From the NCBI RefSeq assembly GCF_041380015.1, contig NZ_CP159978.1: a stretch of 64,000 nt of DNA. One strand, written 5' to 3'. This document shows, one piece after another, positions 8,052 to 16,723 of the stretch. A model generated the notes under the pieces. It had not been told where the DNA came from. It did not search any database and worked only from the letters and a program-made list of their open reading frames with translations. This DNA is from Buchananella felis (GTDB lineage: Bacteria; Actinomycetota; Actinomycetes; Actinomycetales; Actinomycetaceae). Position numbers and translations under genes: made by a program. Within the stretch, counting starts at the first letter, position 1. Each line of letters starts with the position of its first letter.

Positions 8052-9453
8052 AGCATTTGACGCGGTGGACGTGATCGCCCGCAAGCGCGACGGGGGACGG
8101 CTCAGCGACGCACAGATCGCGTGGGTGATCGACGCCTACACGCGCGGGGTGGTGGCCGACGAGCAGATGGCCGCCCTGGCGATGGCGATCTACCTGCGCG
8201 GCATGGAGAAGGAGGAGATCGCGCGCTGGACGCAGGCGATGATCGACTCCGGTGAGCGCATGGACTTCTCCGGCCTGGGCAAGCCCACGGCGGACAAGCA
8301 CTCCACCGGCGGCGTGGGGGACAAGATCACGCTGCCGCTGGCGCCGCTGGTGGCCGTCTTCGGGGTGGCGGTGCCGCAGCTGAGCGGGCGCGGCCTGGGC
8401 CACACCGGTGGCACCCTGGACAAGCTGGAGTCGATCCCCGGCTGGCGTGCCGCCCTCAGCAACGAGGAGATCTTTGACCTCCTGGGCCAGGACGGCCCGG
8501 GGGCCGTGATCTGCGCCGCCGGCAGCGGCCTGGCGCCGGCCGACCGCAAGCTCTACGCGCTGCGAGACATCACCGGCACGGTCAGCTGCATCCCGCTGAT
8601 CGCCTCCTCCATCATGTCCAAGAAGATCGCGGAGGGCACCGGCTCCCTGGTGTTGGACGTCAAGGTGGGCAGCGGCGCCTTCATGAAGGAACTGGACAAG
8701 GCCCGCGAGCTGGCGCGCGTCATGGTGGAGCTGGGCAACGGCGCGGGCGTGAAGACCACGGCCCTGCTCACCGACATGTCCACCCCCCTGGGCTACACGG
8801 TCGGCAACGCGCTGGAGGTGCGCGAGTCCGTGGAGGTGCTGGCCGGTGGCGGCCCGGCCGACGTGGTGGACCTGACCGTGGCCCTGGCCCGCGAGATGTG
8901 CGACGCTGCCGGCCTGCCCGACGCCGACGTGGAGGCCGCCCTAAAGGACGGCCGGGCCATGGACAAGTGGCGCCAGATGATCGCCGCCCAGGGCGGCGAC
9001 GTGGACGCCCCCCTGCCGGTGGCCAAGCACCAAGAGGTGGTCTACGCCCCCGCCAGCGGAGTGCTCACCCAGCTCGACGCGCTGGCCGTGGGCGTGTCCG
9101 CGTGGCGCCTGGGCGCCGGGCGGGCCCGCAAGGAGGACGCCGTCCAGGCCGGGGCGGGCATCGAGCTGCACGCCAAGCAAGGCCAGTACGTCCAGGCCGG
9201 GCAGCCGCTGCTCACCCTGCACACCGACACCCCCGAGCGCTTGGAGCGCGCCCTGGCCGCCCTGGAGGGCGGCTGGCGCGTGGAGGAGACCGCCCCCACA
9301 TGCGGCGCCGGGGCGGCTGCGGCAGCCGGCGCGGCCGGTGCGGCCGGGGTCGAAGCGGGCGTGGTTGGGCGCGCAGCCGCCACGGCAGGCGGCCGCGCCG
9401 CCGAGACCACTGGCGGACACGCCTCGGTGATCCTGGAGAAGATCACCGCGTGA
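8044..9453 (+). CDS. deoA: Thymidine / pyrimidine-nucleoside phosphorylase
   Basis: Cleaves thymidine or (deoxy)uridine with phosphate to base plus (deoxy)ribose-1-phosphate. The phosphate-binding signature KHSTGGVGDK is near residue 80, and SGRGLGHTGGTLDKLE follows as in this family. ATG 8044 lies 8 nt inside cdd, behind GAGGAAGAAGG. The C-terminal PYNP domain ends in an Ala/Gly-rich insertion (~residues 418-455) before HASVILEKITA, which is unusual and probably unstructured. It works with cdd upstream and deoC downstream, using substrates brought in by the ABC importer. Confidence 0.93.
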   Translation: MTEAFDAVDVIARKRDGGRLSDAQIAWVIDAYTRGVVADEQMAALAMAIYLRGMEKEEIARWTQAMIDSGERMDFSGLGKPTADKHSTGGVGDKITLPLAPLVAVFGVAVPQLSGRGLGHTGGTLDKLESIPGWRAALSNEEIFDLLGQDGPGAVICAAGSGLAPADRKLYALRDITGTVSCIPLIASSIMSKKIAEGTGSLVLDVKVGSGAFMKELDKARELARVMVELGNGAGVKTTALLTDMSTPLGYTVGNALEVRESVEVLAGGGPADVVDLTVALAREMCDAAGLPDADVEAALKDGRAMDKWRQMIAAQGGDVDAPLPVAKHQEVVYAPASGVLTQLDALAVGVSAWRLGAGRARKEDAVQAGAGIELHAKQGQYVQAGQPLLTLHTDTPERLERALAALEGGWRVEETAPTCGAGAAAAAGAAGAAGVEAGVVGRAAATAGGRAAETTGGHASVILEKITA

Positions 9454-10010
9454 AGCTGCTTCGCTCCGGGCTGATGCGGCAGGTGGATCAAACCACCTGC
9501 GGCTCCGCCGTCCTCGTGGCGCTGCGCGCCGCCGGGGAGGGCAGGCTGGACCAGGCCCTGGCCCAGCCCAACGAGCTAGAACAGCTCGGCATGCACGCCG
9601 CCACCAGCTATCGCGGACTCGGGCCCCTCACCTGGCCCCAGCGCTTCGGGACACCCCCGTGGGCCGCGGCGCGCGAAGCGCGCTTCCCCGGGGCGCGCTA
9701 CGTGGTGCGGTGGTTGACGCCGGTGGTGAGCGCGCCCCGGGCGGCCAGCGTGCTGGCCGCGGCCCACCACGCCACCCAGCTGGGTTTCCCGGTGCCGCTG
9801 TACTGCGGGGGAGCCCCGGGGTTGAGCGTTGAGGGGCTGCCGCGTCACGTGGTGTTGGCGCTCCCGGGTGGGGGCGGGCAGTGGCGTATCTACGACCCGG
9901 CGGTGGGGAGCGTGTTCGAGTTGGGGGAGCGGGAGCTGTTGACCAGCCCGGGTGAGAGCCTGGGGGGTTGGAGCCACCTGTGGGCGGCGCTGCTGCCGGT
10001 CCCGGTGTAG
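9450..10010 (+). CDS. C39-peptidase-like (papain-fold) protein, function unknown
   Basis: 186 aa, not a recognised nucleoside enzyme. GTG 9450 overlaps the deoA stop, so it belongs to the operon. Near the N-terminus RQVDQTTCGSA closely resembles the active-site block of C39 peptidases (Gln, four residues, an Asp/Thr, then the nucleophilic Cys-Gly). Here the residues are Gln11 and Cys17. A later PRHVVLAL (His133) and WRIYDPAVG (Asp149) would complete a Cys-His-Asp triad in the right order and spacing. No signal peptide or transmembrane segment is visible, so it should be cytoplasmic. It could be a cysteine peptidase, a deamidase or another papain-fold hydrolase. The fold assignment rests on motifs only. 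Confidence 0.6.
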   Translation: MKLLRSGLMRQVDQTTCGSAVLVALRAAGEGRLDQALAQPNELEQLGMHAATSYRGLGPLTWPQRFGTPPWAAAREARFPGARYVVRWLTPVVSAPRAASVLAAAHHATQLGFPVPLYCGGAPGLSVEGLPRHVVLALPGGGGQWRIYDPAVGSVFELGERELLTSPGESLGGWSHLWAALLPVPV

Positions 10011-10113
10011 ATGGCGCCGCTCCCGGTGCCGGTGGGGCCAGGTGGTTGGCCTGTCCGGTGGAGAGCGGCAGAGGTAGGAAAGTCATCCCCTGTGGGGGAG
10101 GTAAAGGAGAAAG

Positions 10114-10770
10114 ATGAACCGCGCAGAGGTTGCTGAGCTGATCGACCACACCCTGCTCAAGCCGGAGGCGAGCGTCCAGGCGGTGGACGCCCTGGTGGCG
10201 GAGGCCCGCGAGCTGGGCTGCTACTCGGTGTGCGTGAGCCCGAACAAGCTGCCCTTGGACCGGCAGGCGTTGGGGGCGGTGAAGGTGGCGACGGTGTGTG
10301 GCTTCCCGTCGGGCGCCCACGACTCGCGGGTGAAGGCGCTGGAGGCGCAGCTTGCGTGCGAGGCGGGCGTGGACGAGGTGGACATGGTTATTGACGTCTC
10401 GCGCGCCGTGGCGGGCGACTACGACTACGTGCGCCAGGACATCGCGGCGGTGCGGGCGGCGTGCCCGGCACCGGTGGTGTTGAAGGTGATCATCGAGTCT
10501 GCGGCCCTGAGCGATGAGGCGATTGTGGAGTGCTGCAAGGCGGCGGAGGCTGCCGGCGCGGACTTCGTGAAGACTTCCACGGGCTTCCACCCGGCCGGCG
10601 GAGCGTCGGTGCACGCGGTGGAGCTGATGGCCGCCACGGTGGGGGGCCGCCTGGGGGTGAAGGCTTCCGGTGGTATCCGCACGGCCGAGGCGGCGCAGGC
10701 GATGATCGCTGCGGGCGCCACCCGGCTGGGGTTGAGCGCGTCTGCGGCGATCCTGGCGGAGCTGGACTGA
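10114..10770 (+). CDS. deoC: Deoxyribose-phosphate aldolase
   Basis: Splits 2-deoxyribose-5-phosphate into glyceraldehyde-3-phosphate and acetaldehyde, the last step of deoxynucleoside catabolism. ATG 10114 follows AAAGGAG. Class I aldolase features are LIDHTLLKPEA at the N-terminus, VLKVIIESA (catalytic Lys region) and DFVKTSTGF (Schiff-base Lys). KASGGIRT follows. Length 218 aa is typical. The 103-nt gap from the previous gene could hold its own promoter, but nothing clear is seen there. Two tandem hairpins follow. Confidence 0.96.
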   Translation: MNRAEVAELIDHTLLKPEASVQAVDALVAEARELGCYSVCVSPNKLPLDRQALGAVKVATVCGFPSGAHDSRVKALEAQLACEAGVDEVDMVIDVSRAVAGDYDYVRQDIAAVRAACPAPVVLKVIIESAALSDEAIVECCKAAEAAGADFVKTSTGFHPAGGASVHAVELMAATVGGRLGVKASGGIRTAEAAQAMIAAGATRLGLSASAAILAELD

Positions 10771-10782
10771 CCCGGACGCTGG

Positions 10783-10850
10783 GCGCGGGCGGCCACTGAC
10801 CGGGCCGCCCGCGCACCTGAGGGGCGGCAGGTGAACCTGCCGCCCCTCAG
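10783..10850. terminator. Two tandem hairpins between convergent deoC and phosphomutase
   Basis: First stem: 12 bp, arms 10783-10794 and 10803-10814. Second stem: 16 bp, arms 10817-10832 and 10835-10850, with almost no loop. Both are perfect. They lie 12 nt past the deoC stop and 51 nt past the stop of the opposing gene, so they probably terminate transcription from both sides. Confidence 0.75.
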
Positions 10851-10901
10851 TCAACCGGCGCCTAGAGTCCCAGCCGGGTGCCAAGGACGCCCGGCGCCGA
10901 G

Positions 10902-12665
10902 TCAGATGCCCAGCACCGCGCGCATCTCTTCCTTCAACCGCGCCAGGCGGGCCGCCGCGGCCTCCTTGGCCGGGGCCAGGGAGTCCTGGCCGTCCACGTC
11001 CTGGATCACCTCCAGGTAGCACTTCAGCTTGGGCTCGGTGCCGGAGGGGCGCACGATCACGCGGTCGTCGGCTGCGGTGAGTAGCACCATGCCGTTGGTG
11101 GGCGGCAGGTCGAAGCGCGCCCACCCGTCGGCCAGGTCAACCACCTCGACCACGGGGGAGCCGGCCAGCTGGGCCGGCGGGTTGGCGCGCAGGTTGGCCA
11201 TGCCGGTGCGGATCAGGGCCAGGTCATCGACGCGGATGGAGAGGGGAGCGGTGGCGTGCAGGCCGTGGCGCAGCGCCAGTCCGTCTAGCAGCGCGCGCAG
11301 GTCGCTGCCGGCGGCCTTCTGGGAGGCGGCGAGCGCGGCCAGGCTGACGCAGGCGGACACGCCGTCCTTGTCGCGCACCTGGGCGGGGTCCACGCAGTAG
11401 CCCAGCGCCTCCTCGTAGCCAAAAGCCAGCCCGGGCACGCGGGAGATCCACTTGAAACCGGTCAGGGTGGTGGCGTGGCCCAGCCCGTGGGACGCGGCGA
11501 TCTTGCCCAGCAGGCGGGAGCTGACCACGGAGCAGGCCAGCACGCTGCGCTCGGGCGCGGCGCCCACCTCGCCACCGGCGGCCGTGGCCTTGGCGACGTC
11601 GCCGGCCCCCAGGGACCGGGCGGCGCTGACCAGGCGGGCGGTCTGCTCACCCAACAGGCAACCTACCTCGTCGCCGGTGAGCTGCTCCCAGCCGCCGCCG
11701 GGCAGTGGCACGGCGGCGCTGCAGCGGTCCGCGTCCGGGTCGTTGGCCAGGATCAGGTCTGCCCCCACGCGCTCGGCCAGTGCGAACGCCAGGTCCAGGG
11801 CGCCCGGCTCCTCCGGGTTCGGGAAGGCGACGGTCGGGAAGTCGGGGTCCGGCTGGGCCTGCTCGGCCACCTCGTGCACGTCCGTGAAACCGGCCGCCGC
11901 CAGGGCCTGGCGGGCGGTCCACGAGCCCACCCCGTGCATGGAGGTCAGCACGATCCTCAGGTTGCCGGCCTGAGAGGGGCCCACCTTGGTGGTGGGAAGT
12001 GCGGCCACGCGGCTCAGGTAGCGCGCCACTACAGCGTCGTCCACCTCCTGCCAACCGGACTGCGCACGCGGCACGTCCACCGCAGCGGGGGCGGCCTCGA
12101 TCTGCGCCGCGATCAGGGCGTCGTAGGGGGGCACGATCTGGGCGCCCTGCCCGGCGTCGGTGACGGCGCGCCCACCCAGGTAGACCTTGTAGCCGTTGTC
12201 CTGGGGCGGGTTGTGGGAGGCGGTGACCATCACGCCGGCGTCCGCGTCCAGGGCGGCGGTGGCGAACGCCAACACGGGGGTGGGCAGTACGCGCGGCATC
12301 AGCCAGGCCCGCCCGCCGGCCGCAGTGACCACCGCGGCGGTGTCGCGGGCGAAATCGCTGGAGCCGTGGCGGGCGTCGTACCCGATCACCACCACGGGCT
12401 CCTCACCCACCGCCTCGCGCAGGTAGGCCATCAGACCGGCGGCGGCGCGAATGACCACGGCCCGGTTCATGCGGTTGGGCCCGCCCCCGATCGCCCCGCG
12501 CAGGCCGGCCGTGCCGAACTGCAAGGTTCCGTCGAAGCGGCTGGCCAGGTCGGAAAGCGCGGCGGCGTCCCCGCCCTCTGCGGCGCTCAACAGTTCGGTG
12601 AGCTCCGCCTGCGTGGCGGGATCGACGTCCGCAGCGATCCAGTCCTTAACAACCTGAAAGTCCAT
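10902..12665 (-). CDS. Phospho-sugar mutase (PGM/PMM superfamily; candidate phosphopentomutase)
   Basis: 587-aa alpha-D-phosphohexomutase-family enzyme. Seen are the N-terminal loop FGTAGLRGAIGGG, the active-site serine loop VMVTASHNPPQDNGYKVY, the metal loop ANDPDADR, and the phosphate-binding RPSGTEPKLKCYLEV. ATG 12665 is preceded by AGAGGGG at good spacing; much longer in-frame starts have no support. Length and motifs match the long bacterial/PGM2-type subgroup (PmmB/PgcA-like), some members of which act on pentose-1-phosphates. The operon opposite lacks a recognised phosphopentomutase between DeoA and DeoC, so that role is plausible. Phosphoglucomutase or phosphomannomutase activity (compare manC) is the alternative. 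Confidence 0.85.
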   Translation of the reverse strand: MDFQVVKDWIAADVDPATQAELTELLSAAEGGDAAALSDLASRFDGTLQFGTAGLRGAIGGGPNRMNRAVVIRAAAGLMAYLREAVGEEPVVVIGYDARHGSSDFARDTAAVVTAAGGRAWLMPRVLPTPVLAFATAALDADAGVMVTASHNPPQDNGYKVYLGGRAVTDAGQGAQIVPPYDALIAAQIEAAPAAVDVPRAQSGWQEVDDAVVARYLSRVAALPTTKVGPSQAGNLRIVLTSMHGVGSWTARQALAAAGFTDVHEVAEQAQPDPDFPTVAFPNPEEPGALDLAFALAERVGADLILANDPDADRCSAAVPLPGGGWEQLTGDEVGCLLGEQTARLVSAARSLGAGDVAKATAAGGEVGAAPERSVLACSVVSSRLLGKIAASHGLGHATTLTGFKWISRVPGLAFGYEEALGYCVDPAQVRDKDGVSACVSLAALAASQKAAGSDLRALLDGLALRHGLHATAPLSIRVDDLALIRTGMANLRANPPAQLAGSPVVEVVDLADGWARFDLPPTNGMVLLTAADDRVIVRPSGTEPKLKCYLEVIQDVDGQDSLAPAKEAAAARLARLKEEMRAVLGI

Positions 12666-12813
12666 CACTACCCCTCTTTTTGAAGCTCTGGCGATTCTAG
12701 GGCCGACGCGCCGCGTGGCGGGCAGGATCGGGCGCGCCCCGCTCCACCCTCTAGGGTGCCCTCTTTCGTTCAAACGCGCATCGCCGAGCGCGCCCTGGCG
12801 GCACAATGCGTGC

Positions 12814-14355
12814 ATGAGCAACGTCGCCCCCGCCCCGGATTCTCCCCGCCCCTCCTCCACCCGACGTGGCTCGCGCGTCGTGATCGTGGGCGGTGGGCCC
12901 GGCGGCTACGAGGCCGCTTTGACCGCCGCCCGCCTGGGGGCCAGCGTCACCCTGATCGAGGAACGCGGCCTGGGAGGCGCGGCAGTCTTGACCGACGTGG
13001 TTCCCTCCAAGACCCTCATCGCCACCGCCGAGTGGCTCACCATCGCAGAACGCGCCGCCCACCTGGGCCTGCGGTTTGCGCACGCCGCTACTCCCGCCGC
13101 GCCCGGGATGGACGACGTTGCCGCGCACGCCGCCGCGCCCAACGAGGCCGGCAAAGCGCAGGCCGGGTCGGCCCAACCGGTGGCGAGTGTGGACCTGCGC
13201 GCGCTGAATGAGCGGGTGCGGGCGCTGGCGCTGGAGCAGTCTGCGGACATCGAGGCTACGCTGCAGCGGGCCGGGGTGCGGGTGCTGCACGGGCGCGGCG
13301 CGCTGCTGCCAGCGACGGGGGAGGGCGGGCTGCGCACGGTGCGCGCCACCCTGCCCGACGGCGGCTACCTGGACTGCGAGGCCGAGTTCGTGCTGCTGGC
13401 CGTGGGGGCCAGGCCCCGCGAGCTGCCCGCCGGGCGGCCCGACGGCAAGCGCATCCTGACCTGGGCGCAGCTCTACAACCTGGAGGAGATGCCCGAGCAC
13501 CTGGTGGTGATCGGTTCCGGCGTGACCGGCGTGGAACTGGCCAGCGCCTACCAACTACTGGGGGCCCGCGTGACGCTGGTGAGCTCCCGGCCCGGCGTGC
13601 TGCCGGGGCAGGAACCGGAGGCCGCCGCGCTGATCGAGCAGGAGCTGCGCGAGCGCGGGATGCAGGTGGTCACCTCCGCCCGGGCGGTGGCGGTGGAACT
13701 GGCCGAGGACGGGGAGGGCGTGGCCGTGCGGCTCGAGGAAGGGCGGGTGCTGCCCGGCTCCCACTGCCTGGTCGCCGTGGGAGCCGTACCCAACACCTCC
13801 CGGCTGGGCCTGGAGAACGCCGGGGTGGAGCTGAGCCCGTCCGGGCACATCCAGGTGGATCGGGTATCGCGCACCACCGCCTTTCGCGTCTACGCCGCCG
13901 GGGACTGCACCGGGGTGCTGCCCTTGGCCTCGGTGGCGGCCATGCAGGGGCGCATCGCCATGTGGCACGCGCTGGGTGACGCGGTCGCCCCGCTGGACAC
14001 CGGGGACGTTGCCGCCACCGTGTTCACCGCCCCGGAGATCGCCACCGTGGGCGTGCAGCCCCAGCAGGTCCACGAACAGGGGCTGGACTGCTTCATCTCC
14101 CGGCTGCCGCTGCCGCGCAACCCGCGTGCCAAGATGCTCGGCATCCAGACCGGCTTCCTGAAGCTGGTCATCTCTCGCCGCGATGGCCTGGTTGTGGGCG
14201 GGGTGATCGTGGGGCCGCGCGCCAGCGAACTGATCCTGCCCGTCGCGCTCGCGGTAAAGCAGCACCTGACGGCCGCCGACTTGGCGGGCATGATCAACGT
14301 CTACCCGTCCCTGTCCGGCTCGATAGTGGAGGCCGCCCGCGTGGTGGAGGACTGA
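12814..14355 (+). CDS. LpdA-like flavoprotein: NAD(P)H-quinone reductase type, no redox disulfide
   Basis: 513-aa member of the pyridine nucleotide-disulfide oxidoreductase family. FAD-binding VVIVGGGPGGYEAALTAARLG lies at ~residues 29-50. A second Rossmann motif, VVIGSGVTGVELAS, binds NAD(P)H. YAAGDCTG and a C-terminal dimerisation domain follow. The site that carries CxxxxC in lipoamide dehydrogenase reads LGGAAVLTDVVPSKT, with no cysteine, so disulfide chemistry is impossible there. This matches the mycobacterial LpdA (Rv3303c) type, a quinone reductase. That gene also lies near a pmmB-like mutase and deoA/cdd as I recall. ATG 12814 was chosen because the FAD motif is close behind; the upstream SD is weak. 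Confidence 0.82.
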   Translation: MSNVAPAPDSPRPSSTRRGSRVVIVGGGPGGYEAALTAARLGASVTLIEERGLGGAAVLTDVVPSKTLIATAEWLTIAERAAHLGLRFAHAATPAAPGMDDVAAHAAAPNEAGKAQAGSAQPVASVDLRALNERVRALALEQSADIEATLQRAGVRVLHGRGALLPATGEGGLRTVRATLPDGGYLDCEAEFVLLAVGARPRELPAGRPDGKRILTWAQLYNLEEMPEHLVVIGSGVTGVELASAYQLLGARVTLVSSRPGVLPGQEPEAAALIEQELRERGMQVVTSARAVAVELAEDGEGVAVRLEEGRVLPGSHCLVAVGAVPNTSRLGLENAGVELSPSGHIQVDRVSRTTAFRVYAAGDCTGVLPLASVAAMQGRIAMWHALGDAVAPLDTGDVAATVFTAPEIATVGVQPQQVHEQGLDCFISRLPLPRNPRAKMLGIQTGFLKLVISRRDGLVVGGVIVGPRASELILPVALAVKQHLTAADLAGMINVYPSLSGSIVEAARVVED

Positions 14356-14493
14356 TTTGGCAGTTGGGGCCCTGCCGGATTACCTGACCCATCGTGTATT
14401 AGAAATGCTGTGTTGCCAGTAAGTGTTCGCGTAGCTGGGATGAGATCTTCTCGCCTGTAATGAGCCGGTGGTCGTGCGCTTGAAATTGTGCGC

Positions 14494-15027
14494 TTAATAG
14501 TAGTGTGAGTCGCGGGCCAGGAATTCGTTGAAGAGCGGGCGGCCGTAGCGGTCCAGATAAGAGCTTATGACGTCTTCTATGGATTCGTTGACAATGTATG
14601 AGAAGGCGTTCAAATCGCCGAGGCTGACGGATGTTCTAATCTTGGCGGGAACGATTTCGCCATCTGGTGATATGAGCGACGAGTAATCGGCGTCGATTTG
14701 GCGGTAGTCGTATCCAGTTTTCCTGTTTCGTCTCATGTTGATTGAGTCGAATGGGGAGAGGTTGTGCCTAAATCTATGCCGTGCCCCTATGAGTGAAACT
14801 AGGTACTTTTCTGCTAGGTCCAGATTAGGTGTGAATAGTGTGTAGTCGGGGTCGCTACTTCTTTCAATCGTGCCGACCTGGTACTCGCCTTCATGCAATG
14901 TTATGCGCGTGGAGACGCCGAACCTGTGGGAAATTCCGTATCCGCTCTCATATTCCACAATGGTGGTGTCTGGAGTGAGTGATTGCAAAAAACGGAGGAA
15001 GGTGTTAGTCAGTGCGAATGTCACCAT
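14494..15027 (-). CDS. Putative immunity protein for the adjacent TNT-type toxin
   Basis: 177 aa, no signal peptide or membrane segment, so cytoplasmic. ATG 15027 overlaps the toxin stop by 7 nt (ATGGTGA), with AAGGAG a few bases upstream in the toxin's 3' end: tight translational coupling typical of toxin-immunity pairs. Size is close to that of the mycobacterial TNT antitoxin IFT (about 176 aa as I recall). I see no motif that proves homology. The gene is clearly AT-richer than its neighbours (for example many AAT, TAT and TTT codons), consistent with horizontal acquisition. The role is inferred from position and coupling. Confidence 0.6.
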   Translation of the reverse strand: MVTFALTNTFLRFLQSLTPDTTIVEYESGYGISHRFGVSTRITLHEGEYQVGTIERSSDPDYTLFTPNLDLAEKYLVSLIGARHRFRHNLSPFDSINMRRNRKTGYDYRQIDADYSSLISPDGEIVPAKIRTSVSLGDLNAFSYIVNESIEDVISSYLDRYGRPLFNEFLARDSHYY

Positions 15028-16583
15028 ACTGTGCTCCTTGATTTGTCTAGGAGTTCTGCGAAGGATACCTCTCTTCCTTTCGAGATGAACTGAATCTGTA
15101 GGGCACCGCCAGGTTGGCCGAAGCCTGGTGTGGCGACTGAAACTTCGATAGCCCAATCCTTGGGGACCTCTACGAGGCGTATCTGATTGTATTCGTATTC
15201 CAGATGGTAGCGCGGTACGGCGCGCGCCTCAAAGCTAAATACTCTTCCCTTCTCTACTGGGGAAAACCATTTGCCGGTACCTCCTCCGATCCGGTCGATC
15301 GTGTCTCCGTAGCGTCTGATGTACTCGTCTACGTTGAATGAGCGCTTGCTGCCTTCTATGAAGCATGGGTTTGGCCAGGCAACATCGTTCAAGTCGGGGC
15401 CCGTTCTATAGAGTAGTTCCCACTCTTGCGAGTTCTTGATCCGTCTGCCGAACCGGCGTCCGTAGGGGGATTTTGATGCTAGGAGGTCTCGGCCCTTGGT
15501 TCCTGGTTGGAGGGTCTTGCCCCTGACGTAGAGGTTCTTCCTGTTGGCGGCGATGCGTAAGCGCTGCCCGAACTTCAGCAACGCATCGCGCGCACCGGGC
15601 GGGATGGCGCTTTTGGCGAAGGTTAAGAACGCGCCCTTCAGTCCACCAGCAGCGTTGAGTGCCCCACCAAAGTTCTTCAGGGCCTTGAGTGAGGAGACTG
15701 CGCCGCGTAGTCCGCCTAGACCGATGCAGCCCAGGGCGGCGAAGCCCACGGAGAGGAGGGCTTCGCCCCAGCTCTTCTCACCGCCGATGGCTAGGCCGAT
15801 GTTCGCTACGGCTTCTACGATGCCCGCGATTGCGGCGATGACTGCTAGTGCTGGGCCTAGTACGGGGATCCAGCACAGGGCCATGGCCAGGATCCCAGCG
15901 AACTGGGCGATTGCCTGAGCTAGGTCTGCGATCCAGCCCAGGATCTTGGCGCCGTAGTCCTCCCACCGGCCATCATTGAGCCCATCGGTGGTGGTTGCCC
16001 GCTGGATGGCGTCAATAGCTGTCTGGGCGGCTTGGTCACGCTCCTGGACGGCGTTTTGGGCCACCTGGACTTGGTTATCAATCCGGTCTTGCGCGACATC
16101 TGCGTCCTGCCTGGCAGACCGGGCTAGCCGCGTGTAGCGCACCCACTGGTCATGCCCATAGCCACTGTCATCGTCGGTATTCGCGTAGTCGTCGGCCAGG
16201 TCTTGGTAGTAGTGCTGGTTGTCGCGGGCCTCATCGCGTTCCCACGTGGCCTGCCTGGCCGCATACAAAGCATTCAGCGTGTCGGTCTGTACCCGGTCCA
16301 GCGCCGCCGAATACGTCTCCAGTGCGTCCCCGGCCGCGCGATAACGCCCCTCTGCTCTACCAATCCCGTCCACCAGGGTGTCACGCTGCTCCAGCAGCGC
16401 CGTGACACTCTCAGCCCGCGAACTCGCCCCCGCCTCCAGCGCCCGCAGGCTGTCGGCGCAACGCTTGATCGCATCAGCCACACCCCGATACCGCTCCGCC
16501 CCGCTGCGCACCACCACCGGATCCCCCGGAGTCGGATCACCACCCAACCCCAGAGCACTCCAATCAGAGGGACGTGTACCCAA
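15021..16583 (-). CDS. Polymorphic toxin: T7SS-type helical N-terminus, hydrophobic middle, TNT NAD+-glycohydrolase domain
   Basis: 520 aa from TTG 16583. Residues 1 to ~200 are helical and Ala/Arg/Gln-rich (GGDPTPGDPVVVRSGAERY, then coiled coil), like the secretion domains of actinobacterial type VII toxins. Residues ~214-300 hold hydrophobic segments (GWIADLAQAIAQFAGILAMA and others). The C-terminus (~405-500) matches the tuberculosis necrotizing toxin fold: DRIGGGTGKWFSP (Arg431), ARAVPRYHLEYEY (His460) and GFGQPGGALQ (Gln490) have the order and spacing of the TNT NAD+-hydrolysing residues. The gene lies downstream of a LOG gene and just before the immunity gene. The start is uncertain: the frame stays open to 16652, and the best SD (GGGGAGG, 16612-16618) is 7 nt before a GTC codon (16602-16604), not a normal start. 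No ESX machinery is in the window. Confidence 0.8.
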   Translation of the reverse strand: MGTRPSDWSALGLGGDPTPGDPVVVRSGAERYRGVADAIKRCADSLRALEAGASSRAESVTALLEQRDTLVDGIGRAEGRYRAAGDALETYSAALDRVQTDTLNALYAARQATWERDEARDNQHYYQDLADDYANTDDDSGYGHDQWVRYTRLARSARQDADVAQDRIDNQVQVAQNAVQERDQAAQTAIDAIQRATTTDGLNDGRWEDYGAKILGWIADLAQAIAQFAGILAMALCWIPVLGPALAVIAAIAGIVEAVANIGLAIGGEKSWGEALLSVGFAALGCIGLGGLRGAVSSLKALKNFGGALNAAGGLKGAFLTFAKSAIPPGARDALLKFGQRLRIAANRKNLYVRGKTLQPGTKGRDLLASKSPYGRRFGRRIKNSQEWELLYRTGPDLNDVAWPNPCFIEGSKRSFNVDEYIRRYGDTIDRIGGGTGKWFSPVEKGRVFSFEARAVPRYHLEYEYNQIRLVEVPKDWAIEVSVATPGFGQPGGALQIQFISKGREVSFAELLDKSRSTVW

Positions 16584-16723
16584 CGAGAACGTCCAGTGGC
16601 TGACGTGCAGCCTCCCCGGTCGGCATATTCCGTCTAGAGGCCTTCGGCGAATCTATCGCAATGTGCGGGTGGGGGCCATGTGCACTGGTCACGCTGGGGA
16701 TTGTGAGTGCCTGAGAGACCCCG

